A stretch of DNA of 64,000 nt, from contig CANKTH010000011.1 in NCBI GenBank assembly GCA_947486185.1, positions 1 through 64,000 on the forward strand, read 5' to 3'. This DNA comes from Deltaproteobacteria bacterium. GTDB lineage: Bacteria; Myxococcota_A; UBA796; SXON01. The notes beneath the pieces are model-generated. The model searched no databases. It was not told the origin of the DNA and was given only the letters and a program-made list of their open reading frames with translations. Made by a program: the position numbers and the translations under genes. Below are positions 26,997 to 36,684 of this stretch, piece by piece (within the stretch, counting starts at the first letter, position 1; each line of letters starts with the position of its first letter).

Positions 26997-29306
26997 TTAC
27001 TGCTCCAATCCGGCGAGGAGGATGCGGTAGCGCAGATCGAGCTCGGTCAGCACGTCGGCCTGCGCGGCCATCAACTGTTTCAGGTCCTGGTTGACCGCGA
27101 GTTTTCTCGCCCAGTACACGTCCACCACACCACGGTCGCCTTCACGTACCGTTCGCGCCAGGTCGCTCCTGACCTCGCGCATGCCGTCGGCCACCACGGT
27201 CGCGGAGAAGGACTCGATGTTCGCGGAGTCGGCGAGGATCTCGGCACGGAGCGTGGAGATCAACGCGGTCTGGTCGGAGAGTCGTTGTTTGACCGCTGCG
27301 ATTTCGCGCGCCTCGGACCCGTCGAGCACAGACTCAGCCTTGTTGGCTTCCGCGTCGACCGCTTCGAGCAGAGCCCAGAGCGCGTCCATCCGGGAGAACC
27401 ATCCGGGGGCGCCGGAGTCGGTGATGAGGCGCCGGTAAGGCACGAGCCGCGCGTGGAGGGCTGCGTAGCTGCTGGCGATCGCGGCCTCAGCATTACCTGT
27501 ACCTTTGGTGGAGAGCTCAACCGGTGCCAGCAGGCTCCGTCGGGTGCCGTCGGCCTGGACCTCGGCGAGGGACCGGTTGGCCGCTATGAGCTGGGTCTGC
27601 AGGCGCTTGAGCTCCGAGCTGACCAGCGCGCTGTCTTCAGCGGAGAGTTGTGTGCTTCGGAGCCGGGCGGCAAGCGTGTCCGTCTGATCCTGAAGCTCGG
27701 CGATCACCCTTTGGATCCGCGCTGCCCGCTGTTGCACCTCGCGGATCTGGGCGTCATGGGCAGCCAGCCGGTCGGCGCTGTCCTGGCTGCGGGAGCCACC
27801 CCCCACAGCGGCCTCGACCACCTGCTGGCGCTCGCTCTGGATCGCGAGCACATCCGGCCTGCTCGCGGTCGGTAGACGACGTGCGATGTAGCCGGCCTCC
27901 GTGTCGAGCAGCTGGTTACGAATGGACAGGCTCTCCGCCCGGATCAGCTTGATCTGGCCGCGCGCAGTCGAGAAGGTGCCCAGGGTTTCACCCGAGTTGG
28001 CCAGCGCCGTGCGGACCTCACCGACCATCCGTTCGGCGTCGAGCAGACCTTGCTTCTCTTCTTGTAACGAGTCGAAGGCCTCCACGGCGCGCCCGACCTC
28101 CTCGCGGCCGCGGATCTCGTCCACGACGGCGCGCGGCAGTCCCGCGACAGTGGCCGCCGTGTCGTTACTCGCCTCCGACAAGAACTGTTGCATGTCGCTG
28201 GTGGAGCTCGTGAGCTTGGTGATCTGCGAGACCACCGGGCCGTAGTCGTTCACCACCTGGTCGAAGGCGGCGCGCGCGTCGTCGTGACGCTCGGACTTCA
28301 TCAGCAGCTTGCCCTGCACGATGCGAAGGGGGGCGGCGCGGCGATGATCAGGAAATTGGAGGAGAAAGGTGTCGATCTGCGAAAGCGCGACACCGAGATC
28401 GTCCTGTTTGACGGCAGCCCAGATGGACTGGTAGAGCTGCTCGGCGAAAAAGGGGCTGTCGGCGGCCAGTCGGCTGTTATAGGCGTTCGACGTGATGTAG
28501 TCGCCGGCCTCAAGGTAGAGGGCGCCCAGGTTGAGCAGCGCCTGATCGAACACGGCCTGGGTAGCCGCGTCCGTGGGGGCGGCGGCTTCGACCTTGAGGA
28601 ACTCGGCGATCGCCCGATCCCGGTCTCCCGTTTCGAGCGCCATGACCGCAATGAAGTAGCGCGCGCGGCTGTACCACGGGCTGCCGGCTGGCACGCTCTC
28701 GAAGGTGGAGAGGGCGCGCTCCCGTTCGCCGCGGAGCCGGAAGGACTTGGCGAGGGTGTAGACGATGAGGTCCGTGGTGCGGACCCGACCCGTCACGATG
28801 TAGCTGTTGTAGTAGCTGTCAAAACGCTGGGTTTCGCCGAGGAGTGCGTGGACCTCGAGCAGGCGTCGCACCGCGTCGGAGAAGAAGGGATGTCCGGGGC
28901 CCGCGTCGGCAATCAGCTTGAACACATCGGCCGCGGTGCGGAGGTTGCCGATCTCAAAGAGGCAATCGCCGAGATACCACTGCGAGTCCTGCTGCAACGC
29001 CTGGGTGCGTAAGGAACGCGCTTGAACGAGGATGTAGAAGGCGCTCGCCGCCGCCTCATACTCGCGCATCAGGTAGAGGTAGACGGCCTCTTCGTAACGG
29101 TCGCGCGCCTCATCCGAGCCGATGAGGTTGGGGCGCTCGGAGAAGTTGAGCGTGAGGCGCTGCGCGGTGATGCTCAGCTCTCCGACTTCTCGCTCCATGA
29201 GGAGAAGCTGGTCCTCGATCTTCTCTTTCGCGTAGGCCGGACCGGCCAGCGCGAGGCTGAGAAGGAATACGCTCGCCCGCAGCTTGCGAGCTCTAAACAA
29301 GCTCAT
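26997..29306 (-). CDS. Periplasmic TPR and coiled-coil protein, possibly GltC/NfsC-like
   Basis: 769 residues from the ATG at 29306, which overlaps the upstream stop as ATGA. The signal peptide is KLRASVFLLSLALAGPAYA. Residues 30-390 hold TPR-like repeats (AVYLYLMREYEAAASAFYIL, DSQWYLGDCLFEIGNLRTAA). Residues 400-760 are long charged helices predicted as coiled coil. No catalytic motif is visible. It stands where a gltC/nfsC-type TPR gene might be expected. A reading 34 codons longer lacks export features. Confidence 0.75.
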   Translation of the reverse strand: MSLFRARKLRASVFLLSLALAGPAYAKEKIEDQLLLMEREVGELSITAQRLTLNFSERPNLIGSDEARDRYEEAVYLYLMREYEAAASAFYILVQARSLRTQALQQDSQWYLGDCLFEIGNLRTAADVFKLIADAGPGHPFFSDAVRRLLEVHALLGETQRFDSYYNSYIVTGRVRTTDLIVYTLAKSFRLRGERERALSTFESVPAGSPWYSRARYFIAVMALETGDRDRAIAEFLKVEAAAPTDAATQAVFDQALLNLGALYLEAGDYITSNAYNSRLAADSPFFAEQLYQSIWAAVKQDDLGVALSQIDTFLLQFPDHRRAAPLRIVQGKLLMKSERHDDARAAFDQVVNDYGPVVSQITKLTSSTSDMQQFLSEASNDTAATVAGLPRAVVDEIRGREEVGRAVEAFDSLQEEKQGLLDAERMVGEVRTALANSGETLGTFSTARGQIKLIRAESLSIRNQLLDTEAGYIARRLPTASRPDVLAIQSERQQVVEAAVGGGSRSQDSADRLAAHDAQIREVQQRAARIQRVIAELQDQTDTLAARLRSTQLSAEDSALVSSELKRLQTQLIAANRSLAEVQADGTRRSLLAPVELSTKGTGNAEAAIASSYAALHARLVPYRRLITDSGAPGWFSRMDALWALLEAVDAEANKAESVLDGSEAREIAAVKQRLSDQTALISTLRAEILADSANIESFSATVVADGMREVRSDLARTVREGDRGVVDVYWARKLAVNQDLKQLMAAQADVLTELDLRYRILLAGLEQ

Positions 29307-29926
29307 TCGGAGATCCGCTCGCATTTGAGCTCGAAGTCGACCTTCGCCCGCTCTTCGAAAGACGCCGCCCCACTGCCGCGATCGTTGATGATCGCCCGGA
29401 CCGTGCACTGCTTGCCGACCTCGACATCAAAGGAGTAGCTGCTCCGAACGTCCACCTCGTAGTCCTGAGCGTAGCGGAACACGCCAAAGCCGGTTGGTCG
29501 AAGCTTGAAGTCGACCGATACGGTGTGGTTGCCCGGCGGCACGGAACCGTCGTGGATCTTGAACTCCTTGGAGTCCGAGAGCGCGCCGCTGTTGTCGACC
29601 TTGCTGAACCGGGCCTGCCCGTCGATCAAGTAGGTGATCGCCTGCATCTTGAACGCCTGACCGAGGCGGTTGACGTGCCAGACCGTGACCCGCGCGCCCG
29701 CGCTGGAGCCCTGCTCCACGATCTCTTTCAGGAGCTGCAGCGTAGCCTTCGACTGGAAGACCTGTTCTTTCAGGCCGTCCACCCGCTGCTCGACCGCGAG
29801 GAGGTCCTTGTTGTAGTTGGTCGCGGCAGGGGCCGCGCCGTCCTCGGCTCGCGCAACGCTGCCTCCGAGGCCGCAAATCACCAGCGCCACCAACCAGAAC
29901 GCGCCTGCCCACCTGCTTCGCAGCAT
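29303..29926 (-). CDS. Conserved periplasmic protein heading the Glt-like operon
   Basis: 207 residues with a signal peptide (WAGAFWLVALVICGLGGSVARA). Residues 40-80 form a short coiled coil (LLAVEQRVDGLKEQVFQSKATLQLL); the rest is a beta domain with VTVWHVNRLGQAFKMQAITYLIDGQ, PPGNHTVSVDFKLRP and KCERI at the end. Two cysteines are near the C-terminus. I have seen similar proteins beside TPR and TolQR genes in myxobacteria but know no function. AGGGAG lies 7 bp before the ATG. It is the first gene of the block and probably defines the operon promoter upstream. Confidence 0.75.
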   Translation of the reverse strand: MLRSRWAGAFWLVALVICGLGGSVARAEDGAAPAATNYNKDLLAVEQRVDGLKEQVFQSKATLQLLKEIVEQGSSAGARVTVWHVNRLGQAFKMQAITYLIDGQARFSKVDNSGALSDSKEFKIHDGSVPPGNHTVSVDFKLRPTGFGVFRYAQDYEVDVRSSYSFDVEVGKQCTVRAIINDRGSGAASFEERAKVDFELKCERISE

Positions 29927-30001
29927 CCGACTACTCCCTCGTGCCGCCCCGCGTAACGGGATCTGCGGCCAGCGTCCCTGCTATAGCCCTTCATACCCAG
30001 C

Positions 30002-30039
30002 CCGCGCAACGAAGCGCGGACGGACAACCCGCTAGCGGG
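30002..30039. other. Two hairpins downstream of dacB, upstream of the Glt-like operon
   Basis: CCGCGC and GCGCGG (30002-30019) enclose a 6-nt loop, and CCCGCTAGCGGG (30028-30039) is a perfect 12-bp palindrome. Both lie in the 140-bp gap after the dacB stop, read on the minus strand. They may slow or end dacB transcription, or be protein-binding sites for the downstream operon. No T-run is present. Confidence 0.3.
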
Positions 30040-30066
30040 CTGCCGGGCGCCGCGCTCGGCTCGGAC

Positions 30067-31776
30067 TCATGGATTGACGGGCTCCTCACCGTCCACGACG
30101 CTGCCGGTGCTCCCTGCGAGCGTCAGCACGAGGCGATCATGCGCTTTCCTCGCCCGACTCACGGCGCCATCGATGTCGTTGACCAGGAAGGAGAACGCGA
30201 AGGTCCGCCCGTCGCTCGCTTCGACATAACCCGAGAGGCAGTGCACCCCTGTCAACGAGCCGGTCTTCCCCCGAACGCGGCCTTCAAGGGCAGGATCGCG
30301 GAACCGAGACCAGAGCGTGCCATCTCGCCCGCCCACCGCGAGCGAGGTGACAAACTCGGGTCCGTTGGCGGGATCATTCCACATATCGACCAGCATGGCC
30401 GTGAGTTGGGAAGGACGAAGGCCGGTCCCGCGAGACAGCCCGCTGCCGTTCAGCGCGCTCCAACTGCCCGCCGGGATCCCCAGTTCGGCGAAGTAGGCGT
30501 CGACCTCTTGGAGGCCCTTGGCCGTACTGCCGGGTAGTCCCTGGCGTTCAGCGCCGACACTTCGGAGGATTTGCTCTGCCATGAAGTTGTTGGACTGTTT
30601 GTTCATTGCGGCGAGGATCGTCGCGAGGGGCTCGGACTCCTGCTTGTAAAGGAGCTCGACGTCCGCGCTCGGGGTTGTACCCGGGCGGAGCTTACCTTTG
30701 ACCTTGATGCCGTGCTGTGCCAGGAGCGCGGGAAAGGCGCCGATGTAGTTCCCCAGCGGGTCGGCGAGGGCGCGGTAGGTGTAGTCGGGCTCGGCGTCGG
30801 CGGGAATGGAGCCCGTGAGCTTGAAGGTGGTCACCATGGTCTCGGGCTCGACCGTCCGTTCCACCTTGAGCGTACGCCGAGATTTCGCGCGGCCGGTGTT
30901 CAGATGGTTCTCGATGACCACCGCCGCCGTGGGTGTGTCGAGCTCGGCTACCGCCGCCTGCCCGGGCGCGCCGGGGCGCACCATGATCGCGGCGATGTTG
31001 TAGTTGAGGGAGAGCGCACCGAGTGGGGCGAAATAGGTTGGCCCATCCTCGATGTCTTCCTGCTTGCCCCAGCCGGGCACGAGCGCGGAGTCGGCGAAAT
31101 ACCCGGCGTCAAAGACGATATCTCCGCGTACCTCGTGGATACCGTGCAGCTTGAGGTCCATCACAAGGCGCCAGAGGCGCTCGATCACCATCGTGGGATC
31201 GCCCTGTCCCTTGATGTAGACGTTGCCCTTGAGCACGCCATCGGGCTCCAGGGTGCCGTCGTAGAGCACCCAGGTTGGAAAACGATATTCCGCGCCGAGG
31301 GTGCGGAGGGCGACCGCGGCGGTGACCATCTTCATGGTGCTCGCCGGGATGAGCGGGCGATCATCGCCCCACGAGTAGACCCGTTCGCCGGTGACGGCGT
31401 CCGCAACGTGGATGCCAACCACGGCCTTGCTGTAGATTGCGTCCGCCGCGAGGCTGTCCAGCGCTGCCACCAGGGCCTCGGGCGGACCAGGCTCTGTGGC
31501 CCCGGCTGCCGCGGCTGTGGGCGGCAGTGTTCCCGCCGGATTTGGGCCCTCAACCGGCGAGGGCTCGTCGGTCGGCGCGTTTCGCAGCTCGTCGGGCGCG
31601 GCCGAAGCGGGCAACGCCAGCGAGGTGACCCCAAAGAGGAAGGCGCCGAGCAGCGCGCCCAGCCGAACTCCGCGCGAGGGAGCGGCCGCCACCGACCCCA
31701 GTCTACGGTCAACGGGGGGACCGCCGGCGTCGTTCTGGGGACGGGTATCCGAGGTTCTCGGGCTGAAGCGAGGCAT
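30067..31776 (-). CDS. dacB: D-alanyl-D-alanine carboxypeptidase/endopeptidase (PBP4, S13 family)
   Basis: 569 residues. Periplasmic enzyme trimming peptidoglycan stem peptides or cutting cross-links. The leader is long (signal near 38-60, ending LPASAA), then a Pro/Thr-rich spacer to about 100. The catalytic SxxK is Ser146-Lys149 in PASTMKMVTA, the SxN is SNN in KQSNNFMAEQIL, and the KTG is in GKTGSLTGV. The insert between SxxK and SxN is the large domain typical of PBP4. Divergent from sppA. Confidence 0.92.
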   Translation of the reverse strand: MPRFSPRTSDTRPQNDAGGPPVDRRLGSVAAAPSRGVRLGALLGAFLFGVTSLALPASAAPDELRNAPTDEPSPVEGPNPAGTLPPTAAAAGATEPGPPEALVAALDSLAADAIYSKAVVGIHVADAVTGERVYSWGDDRPLIPASTMKMVTAAVALRTLGAEYRFPTWVLYDGTLEPDGVLKGNVYIKGQGDPTMVIERLWRLVMDLKLHGIHEVRGDIVFDAGYFADSALVPGWGKQEDIEDGPTYFAPLGALSLNYNIAAIMVRPGAPGQAAVAELDTPTAAVVIENHLNTGRAKSRRTLKVERTVEPETMVTTFKLTGSIPADAEPDYTYRALADPLGNYIGAFPALLAQHGIKVKGKLRPGTTPSADVELLYKQESEPLATILAAMNKQSNNFMAEQILRSVGAERQGLPGSTAKGLQEVDAYFAELGIPAGSWSALNGSGLSRGTGLRPSQLTAMLVDMWNDPANGPEFVTSLAVGGRDGTLWSRFRDPALEGRVRGKTGSLTGVHCLSGYVEASDGRTFAFSFLVNDIDGAVSRARKAHDRLVLTLAGSTGSVVDGEEPVNP

Positions 31777-31861
31777 CGAGGCTCCAGGGGCTCACCCCGG
31801 GTGTCCGGGACGGGCAGATGCGGGGCGGGAGTTGCGGGCGCGGACAAAGACGATGGCAAAG

Positions 31862-31888
31862 ATGATACTGCCTGAGCGCTCTTGACAA
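31862..31888 (-). promoter_or_regulatory. Putative sigma70 promoter of dacB
   Basis: On the minus strand TTGTCA (31888-31883) is followed after 15 bp by TATCAT (31867-31862), each 5 of 6 matches to consensus. The spacer is at the short limit. It lies about 85 bp before the dacB ATG in the 189-bp divergent region. On the opposite strand TTGACA at 31882-31887 overlaps it, but no good -10 follows for sppA. Confidence 0.35.
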
Positions 31889-31965
31889 GGCAAGAGCTGG
31901 CATCGAAATCGTTGAGGGAATTTCGCGGGCGCTGGCCGGTGTGATCCGGATACGCTGACCCGCCT

Positions 31966-34368
31966 ATGACCTTCGCCCTCGCGTCGCTTTTTCTCCCGCT
32001 CGCGGTCGCCCAGGATCTCGAGCGGCCTGATCTGCCCTTTCGGAGCATCGCCGGCGAAGACGGCGCGCATGTCCTGTACGAGAACGTCGCGCTCCTGAAC
32101 TTTGATCGCGACCCGATGACGGGTTTCTATTTCCAGTCTACCGGGGTCGAGGGGCTGAACGCCGCGACGCTGGCGCTGACCGGTGCCGGAGTAGGTGCGG
32201 GATTCAGCGTGCGGGTCCTGCCCGATGACCGGGTGTGGTCCACCATCAGCTCGGGCGCCTCCATACGGCTCGACGATTCGCTCACCTTCGGGACGGGCAT
32301 ACATTGGCAGATTCCGGGGGGCGCAGACAACAATTTCGTGTCCTGGGATCTAGGACTCGGTTGGCGGCCCGTACCCTTTCTCGGGCTGGGTGCCACGGCG
32401 CTGAACCTCGGGAATCCCGCACCGGGACTTGGGGTGTACTCCTACTACGGCGGCGGCCTCGCGCTCCGGCCGGCGGGTGACCGGCTGGTGCTCGGCGCCG
32501 ACTATTTTTACTCCACCCCGCCCGACCTTGCGGCCCAGCACGACCTCGTGGGGTCCCTGAAAGTGAGGCCCATACGCGGCGTCTGGCTCCGCGGTTTTGT
32601 GGAGGCGGACCTCCTTGGCGCCCAGGTGGCCGAGTACGGCGGCTCGGTGGAGCTCCGACTGACGGATGTCGGATTCGGGGTGCACGGAAGCGCCGCGACG
32701 GCGGGCGGCGACCCGGGTGTGGGCGCGTATGCGGTCAGCGTACGCGGAGACGATCACCTGATTTCACCGGGACGCACGCTCGCCAGCTTCGAGCTCGGCG
32801 AGCCGCTACCTTACCAGCCACGATCGGGGCTCTTCTCCCGGCCTTCGGAGTCCTACCTCTCTTTCCTCCGCCGCATCCACGACGCCGCCGAAGATCCGCT
32901 GGTGAAGGGTCTCATCTTCCGCGTGCGCGACGTGCCCTACAGCTACGCACAGATCGAGGAGCTGCGGGGAGTAGTGGCGTTGGCCCGGAATAACCGTAAG
33001 CCTGTCGTCGCGATCCTCGGGGACGGCGCGTCCACGCGCGCGTACTTTTTCGCCGCGGCGTGTGACCGGGTGTACCTCCACCCGGCGGGCACCCTCGATC
33101 TGGTCGGAGTGGGTGCGGAGCTCCAGTTCTTCAAGGGCACCCTCGACCTCATCGGCGTCGAAGCTCAGTATGCCAAGCGCGCCGAGTACAAGTCGGCGCC
33201 TGAGCGGACCACTGAGACCGGCTCCACCGGGCCCGCGCGGGAAGAGCTCGAGGCGCTGCTTGACGACACCTACGCCGCTCTGGTCGAGGCCGTGGGGCGG
33301 GGCCGAGGCCGGAGCGACGACGAGGTCAAGGCGCTGATCGACGGGTCGCCCTACACCGCGAAGGAGGCGCTGGACAAGGGCCTGGTGGATGGGCTGGTCT
33401 ACCCGGACGCGATTGAGAGCGTGCTCAAAGAGGCCTTCAAGCGTGGGTTTTCGATCGAGGAGGAGTACGGGCTCGATCGGGATACCAGCGGCTGGGAGCC
33501 GCAGCGCGCGATCGCCACGGTCATCGTCGATGGGGCGATTACCGGCGGGAGTTCCAATCCGGGCGGGCTTTTTGGAGGTAGTTCCACGGGAAGCGATACC
33601 GTGGTCGAGCAGTTGGAGCGCGCGGCCAGCGCGCGGGCGGTCAAGGCGGTGGTGCTTCGGGTGGACAGTCCCGGTGGCTCCTCGTTTGCGTCCGACGAGA
33701 TCTGGCGCGCGGTGGAGAGGGTCAAAGAAGAGGGGAAACCGGTCATCGTGAGCATGGGGGGCTACGCCGCGTCGGGGGGCTACTACGTTTCCGCGGGCGC
33801 CGACCAGATCTTCGCGCTCCCTACGACCGTGACGGGCTCCATCGGGGTGTACGGCGGGAAGTTCAATGTGGCCCAGCTTTTTGACTCCTTGCAGGTGCAC
33901 ACGGAGTGGTACCAGCGCGGGCGCAACGCGAGCATGTATTCTCTGGCGCGGCCCTTCGACGAGGTCGAATACGCTGCTCTGGACCACTTGATTGCTGAGA
34001 CCTACTCACAGTTCAAGACGCGCGTCGGCGATGGTCGCGGTATGGCGCCCGACGACGTCGAGCTCATCGCGCGCGGTCGGGTCTGGAGCGGTGTCGACGC
34101 CCAAGGCAAGGGCCTTGTCGACACGATGGGCGGCTTTTTCGACGCGGTGGACGCGGCCCGTGCCGCTGCAGGCATGGGCGCGCGAGCACCGTACACCCTG
34201 GTCACTTTCGATTCCTGGGGGCCGCCGGGCACCGTGCCGGCGGTAGTGATTCGGATGTTCCAGCCCAAGCTGAAGGTGCCGGAGGCCCTCGCCGACCTCG
34301 AAGCGTTGTCGCGGCTCCAGGGCGAACGCAGTTTTGCGCTCATGCCGTACCGGCTGGAGCTTTTTTGA
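31966..34368 (+). CDS. sppA: Signal peptide peptidase SppA with N-terminal barrel-like extension
   Basis: 800 residues. Residues 290-760 are the two tandem S49 domains of SppA, which degrades cleaved signal peptides. The Ser/Lys dyad is visible as Lys409 (EYKSAPE) and Ser603 (GGYAASGGYYVS). DSPGGSSFASDEIW and TVTGSIGVYGGKFN are further S49 signatures. The first 265 residues are unusual. After a signal peptide (LASLFLPLAVAQ) come amphipathic Gly-rich strands (TGAGVGAGFSVRVLPDDRVWSTISSGASIRL, LGLGWRPVPFLGLGATALNLG) that look like an outer-membrane or transport-type barrel, not the membrane helix of E. coli SppA. The stop overlaps the next start. Confidence 0.9.
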   Translation: MTFALASLFLPLAVAQDLERPDLPFRSIAGEDGAHVLYENVALLNFDRDPMTGFYFQSTGVEGLNAATLALTGAGVGAGFSVRVLPDDRVWSTISSGASIRLDDSLTFGTGIHWQIPGGADNNFVSWDLGLGWRPVPFLGLGATALNLGNPAPGLGVYSYYGGGLALRPAGDRLVLGADYFYSTPPDLAAQHDLVGSLKVRPIRGVWLRGFVEADLLGAQVAEYGGSVELRLTDVGFGVHGSAATAGGDPGVGAYAVSVRGDDHLISPGRTLASFELGEPLPYQPRSGLFSRPSESYLSFLRRIHDAAEDPLVKGLIFRVRDVPYSYAQIEELRGVVALARNNRKPVVAILGDGASTRAYFFAAACDRVYLHPAGTLDLVGVGAELQFFKGTLDLIGVEAQYAKRAEYKSAPERTTETGSTGPAREELEALLDDTYAALVEAVGRGRGRSDDEVKALIDGSPYTAKEALDKGLVDGLVYPDAIESVLKEAFKRGFSIEEEYGLDRDTSGWEPQRAIATVIVDGAITGGSSNPGGLFGGSSTGSDTVVEQLERAASARAVKAVVLRVDSPGGSSFASDEIWRAVERVKEEGKPVIVSMGGYAASGGYYVSAGADQIFALPTTVTGSIGVYGGKFNVAQLFDSLQVHTEWYQRGRNASMYSLARPFDEVEYAALDHLIAETYSQFKTRVGDGRGMAPDDVELIARGRVWSGVDAQGKGLVDTMGGFFDAVDAARAAAGMGARAPYTLVTFDSWGPPGTVPAVVIRMFQPKLKVPEALADLEALSRLQGERSFALMPYRLELF

Positions 34369-35753
34369 GCGGCGCCCGGGTCCTGGTCGTCGACGACGAT
34401 CGGGCGGTCCGGAACGCGCTGATGGTCAACCTGTCCAAGGCCGGGTACGAGGTCACGCTCGTCGCTTCGGCTGAGGAGGCCCTCGACGTTTTACGCCGGT
34501 CTCCCTTCGATCTTTTGATTACCGACGTCAAGATGCCGGGCAAGAGCGGGGTCGAGCTGCTGCAGGTGACAAGAGTTCATTGGCCTGACACCCGTGTGGT
34601 CGTCATGACCGGCTTCGGCTCGGTGCGTGACGCTGTCGCGGCGATGCAGGCTGGCGCGGTGGACTACCTCATCAAGCCGGTGGAGCGCGACGAGCTGTTG
34701 CTGGTCTTCTCTCGGGCGCTCCAGACCCGGGCCATGCAGCGGGAGCTTCAGCAGCTCCGGCGAGAAGTGGACGAGAAGTACGGATTTCACGACATCATCG
34801 GCGCCGCGCCGGCGATGCGTGAGGTCTACGCCCAGGTTCAGGCGGTCGCGGACTCATCGGCGTTGGTCCTGGTTCAGGGCGAGACGGGCACCGGCAAAGA
34901 CCTGATCGCCCACGCGATCCACTACCGAAGCCGGCGCTCCCACGGTCCGATCGTCGTGGTCAATTGCGGTGCCTTGCCGGAAAATCTGTTAGAATCCGAG
35001 CTTTTTGGTCACGAGCGCGGCTCGTTCACCGGTGCGGTGAGGCAGCACCAGGGCAAGTTCGAGCAGGCCGACGGCGGTACGCTCTTCCTCGACGAGATCG
35101 GCGAAATTCCAGCCACAACCCAGGTGAAGTTGTTGCGGGTTTTGGAGGGAGGCACCTTCACCCGGGTCGGCGGTGAGCATCCGGTCTCCGTCGACGTGCG
35201 GGTGGTCGCCGCGACCAACCGGGATCTTCGGGAGGAGGTCAAACGAGGGGCTTTCCGAGCCGACCTCTACTACCGGCTGAATGTGTTCGCGATCCGGCTC
35301 CCCCCGCTGCGGGACCGACGGGACGATATCCCCGTGTTGGCCGGTCATTTTGTCAAGAAGTTCGCGGCGCGCCACGGTAGGCCCTGCACCCATCTGGCCG
35401 CTGGCGCTCTCGCGAGCTTGCTGAGCTACTCGTGGCCGGGAAACGTGCGGGAGCTGGAGCACGTGATGGAGCGGGCGGTGATCCTCGGGAATACGCCCGA
35501 GATCGCCGCGGTGCAGATGCCGGACGGCGGGATCGAGCTGCCGGAGGACGCGCGTCCGCGCCTCGACGATGTGGGGCCTGGCGGCCTGCCCGACGCCCTG
35601 GACAGCTACGAGCGCGCCCTGATCACCGAGGCGCTCCAGGAGGCAGGCGGGGTCCAGGCGCGCGCGGCCCGCCGTTTGGGGATATCCCGAAGCAACCTGA
35701 ACTATCGGATCAATCGCCTCGCGATTACGCTGCAGGAGATCCGTTTCAGCTAG
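34365..35753 (+). CDS. Sigma-54-dependent response regulator (NtrC family)
   Basis: 462 residues: receiver (1-120, phospho-acceptor Asp54 in [10 protein letters not shown]), AAA+ activator domain (Walker A GETGTGKD, sigma-54 loop GSFTGA in place of GAFTGA, Walker [12 protein letters not shown]) and a Fis-type helix-turn-helix ([18 protein letters not shown]). It should activate sigma-54 promoters when phosphorylated. TTG start overlapping the sppA stop, which suggests coupling. No histidine kinase is adjacent, so its partner is encoded elsewhere. It ends 5 bp from the convergent nusB stop. Confidence 0.93.
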   Translation: MSGARVLVVDDDRAVRNALMVNLSKAGYEVTLVASAEEALDVLRRSPFDLLITDVKMPGKSGVELLQVTRVHWPDTRVVVMTGFGSVRDAVAAMQAGAVDYLIKPVERDELLLVFSRALQTRAMQRELQQLRREVDEKYGFHDIIGAAPAMREVYAQVQAVADSSALVLVQGETGTGKDLIAHAIHYRSRRSHGPIVVVNCGALPENLLESELFGHERGSFTGAVRQHQGKFEQADGGTLFLDEIGEIPATTQVKLLRVLEGGTFTRVGGEHPVSVDVRVVAATNRDLREEVKRGAFRADLYYRLNVFAIRLPPLRDRRDDIPVLAGHFVKKFAARHGRPCTHLAAGALASLLSYSWPGNVRELEHVMERAVILGNTPEIAAVQMPDGGIELPEDARPRLDDVGPGGLPDALDSYERALITEALQEAGGVQARAARRLGISRSNLNYRINRLAITLQEIRFS

Positions 35754-35758
35754 GGCGG

Positions 35759-36214
35759 CTAGCCCGCCTTGGCGCGCCGTCCGCCGCGGCCGAGCTCCGT
35801 GGCGATCCGGTCCAGGATCCCGTTGACGAATGCCCGCGACTCGGCGGCGCCAAACAGTTTGGCCAGCTCGATCGCCTCGTTGATGCTCACTGACGGCGGG
35901 ATGTCGCGTCGCTGGGTCAGCTCCCAGGTGCCAATCCTCAGGATGTTTCGGTCTACCGCCGGCATCCGTGCGAGACGCCAGTTGACGCTGGCCGCCTCGA
36001 CCTGGCTGTCGATGACCGTCAGGCTGTTGGTGACGCCGGTGACGACCTCGGCGGCGAAGCTATGCTCTTCGGCGGTGGGCGGCTCGGTGGGGGTGTCGCT
36101 GGTGAGCGTGGTCTGCCACACCCCCTCAAGCGCTTCCCCGGCGGCCATGCCGCCCACGTCGACCGCATAGAGCGCGGCCAGGGCGACCTCGCGGGCCCGC
36201 CGTCGGCTGGACAT
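35759..36214 (-). CDS. nusB: Transcription antitermination factor NusB
   Basis: 151 residues. Binds boxA RNA with S10 in rRNA antitermination. REVALAALYAVDVGG, VDRNILRIGTWELTQRRDIPPSVSINEAIELAKLFGAAESRAFVNGILD is the normal NusB pattern, cited here in part. Last gene of the housekeeping operon; its ATG overlaps the ribH stop as TGATG. The ribH-nusB order is common in bacteria. Confidence 0.95.
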   Translation of the reverse strand: MSSRRRAREVALAALYAVDVGGMAAGEALEGVWQTTLTSDTPTEPPTAEEHSFAAEVVTGVTNSLTVIDSQVEAASVNWRLARMPAVDRNILRIGTWELTQRRDIPPSVSINEAIELAKLFGAAESRAFVNGILDRIATELGRGGRRAKAG

Positions 36215-36684
36215 CAGGGCACCAGCTGTTTGAGGAGGTTGACCAGCTCGATCGCCGCCGCCGCGGCTTCCGCGCCTTTGTTGCCCATCTTCGTCCCTGC
36301 GCGCTCGACGGCCTGCTCGATGGTGTCTGTGGTGAGTACACCGAAGATCACCGGTATACCTGTCTGGATTGAGCTCGCTGCGACTCCCTTGGCGACCTCG
36401 CCCGCGACGTAGTCGAAATGGGGCGTGTTGCCGCGGATCACTGCGCCGAGCGCGAGGATCGCGTCAAAACGACCGGTCGCGGCAGTACGTTGGCACACGA
36501 GCGGGATCTCGTACGCTCCAGGGACGCGAATCACGGTGATCTGCGCCGGATCCACCCCGTGTCGTCTCAGGGTGTCGACCGCGCCGTCAATCAGCCGGCC
36601 GGTGATGAATTCGTTGAACCGCGCCGCGACGATGGCGTAGCGCCCACCACGGTCGATCAGATCGCCCTCAATCACCGCGCTCAT
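36214..36684 (-). CDS. ribH: 6,7-dimethyl-8-ribityllumazine synthase
   Basis: 156 residues, usual length. Condenses the ribityl-pyrimidine with 3,4-dihydroxy-2-butanone 4-phosphate. Substrate motifs are present: [30 protein letters not shown] (with the catalytic His) and the [18 protein letters not shown] loop. Overlaps ribBA by 4 bp and nusB by 1 bp. Confidence 0.97.
   Translation of the reverse strand: MSAVIEGDLIDRGGRYAIVAARFNEFITGRLIDGAVDTLRRHGVDPAQITVIRVPGAYEIPLVCQRTAATGRFDAILALGAVIRGNTPHFDYVAGEVAKGVAASSIQTGIPVIFGVLTTDTIEQAVERAGTKMGNKGAEAAAAAIELVNLLKQLVP

Noticed and set aside
32806..33987. 393-codon minus-strand open frame inside sppA
   Set aside because: Antisense shadow of the S49 domains, whose catalytic residues are intact on the plus strand.
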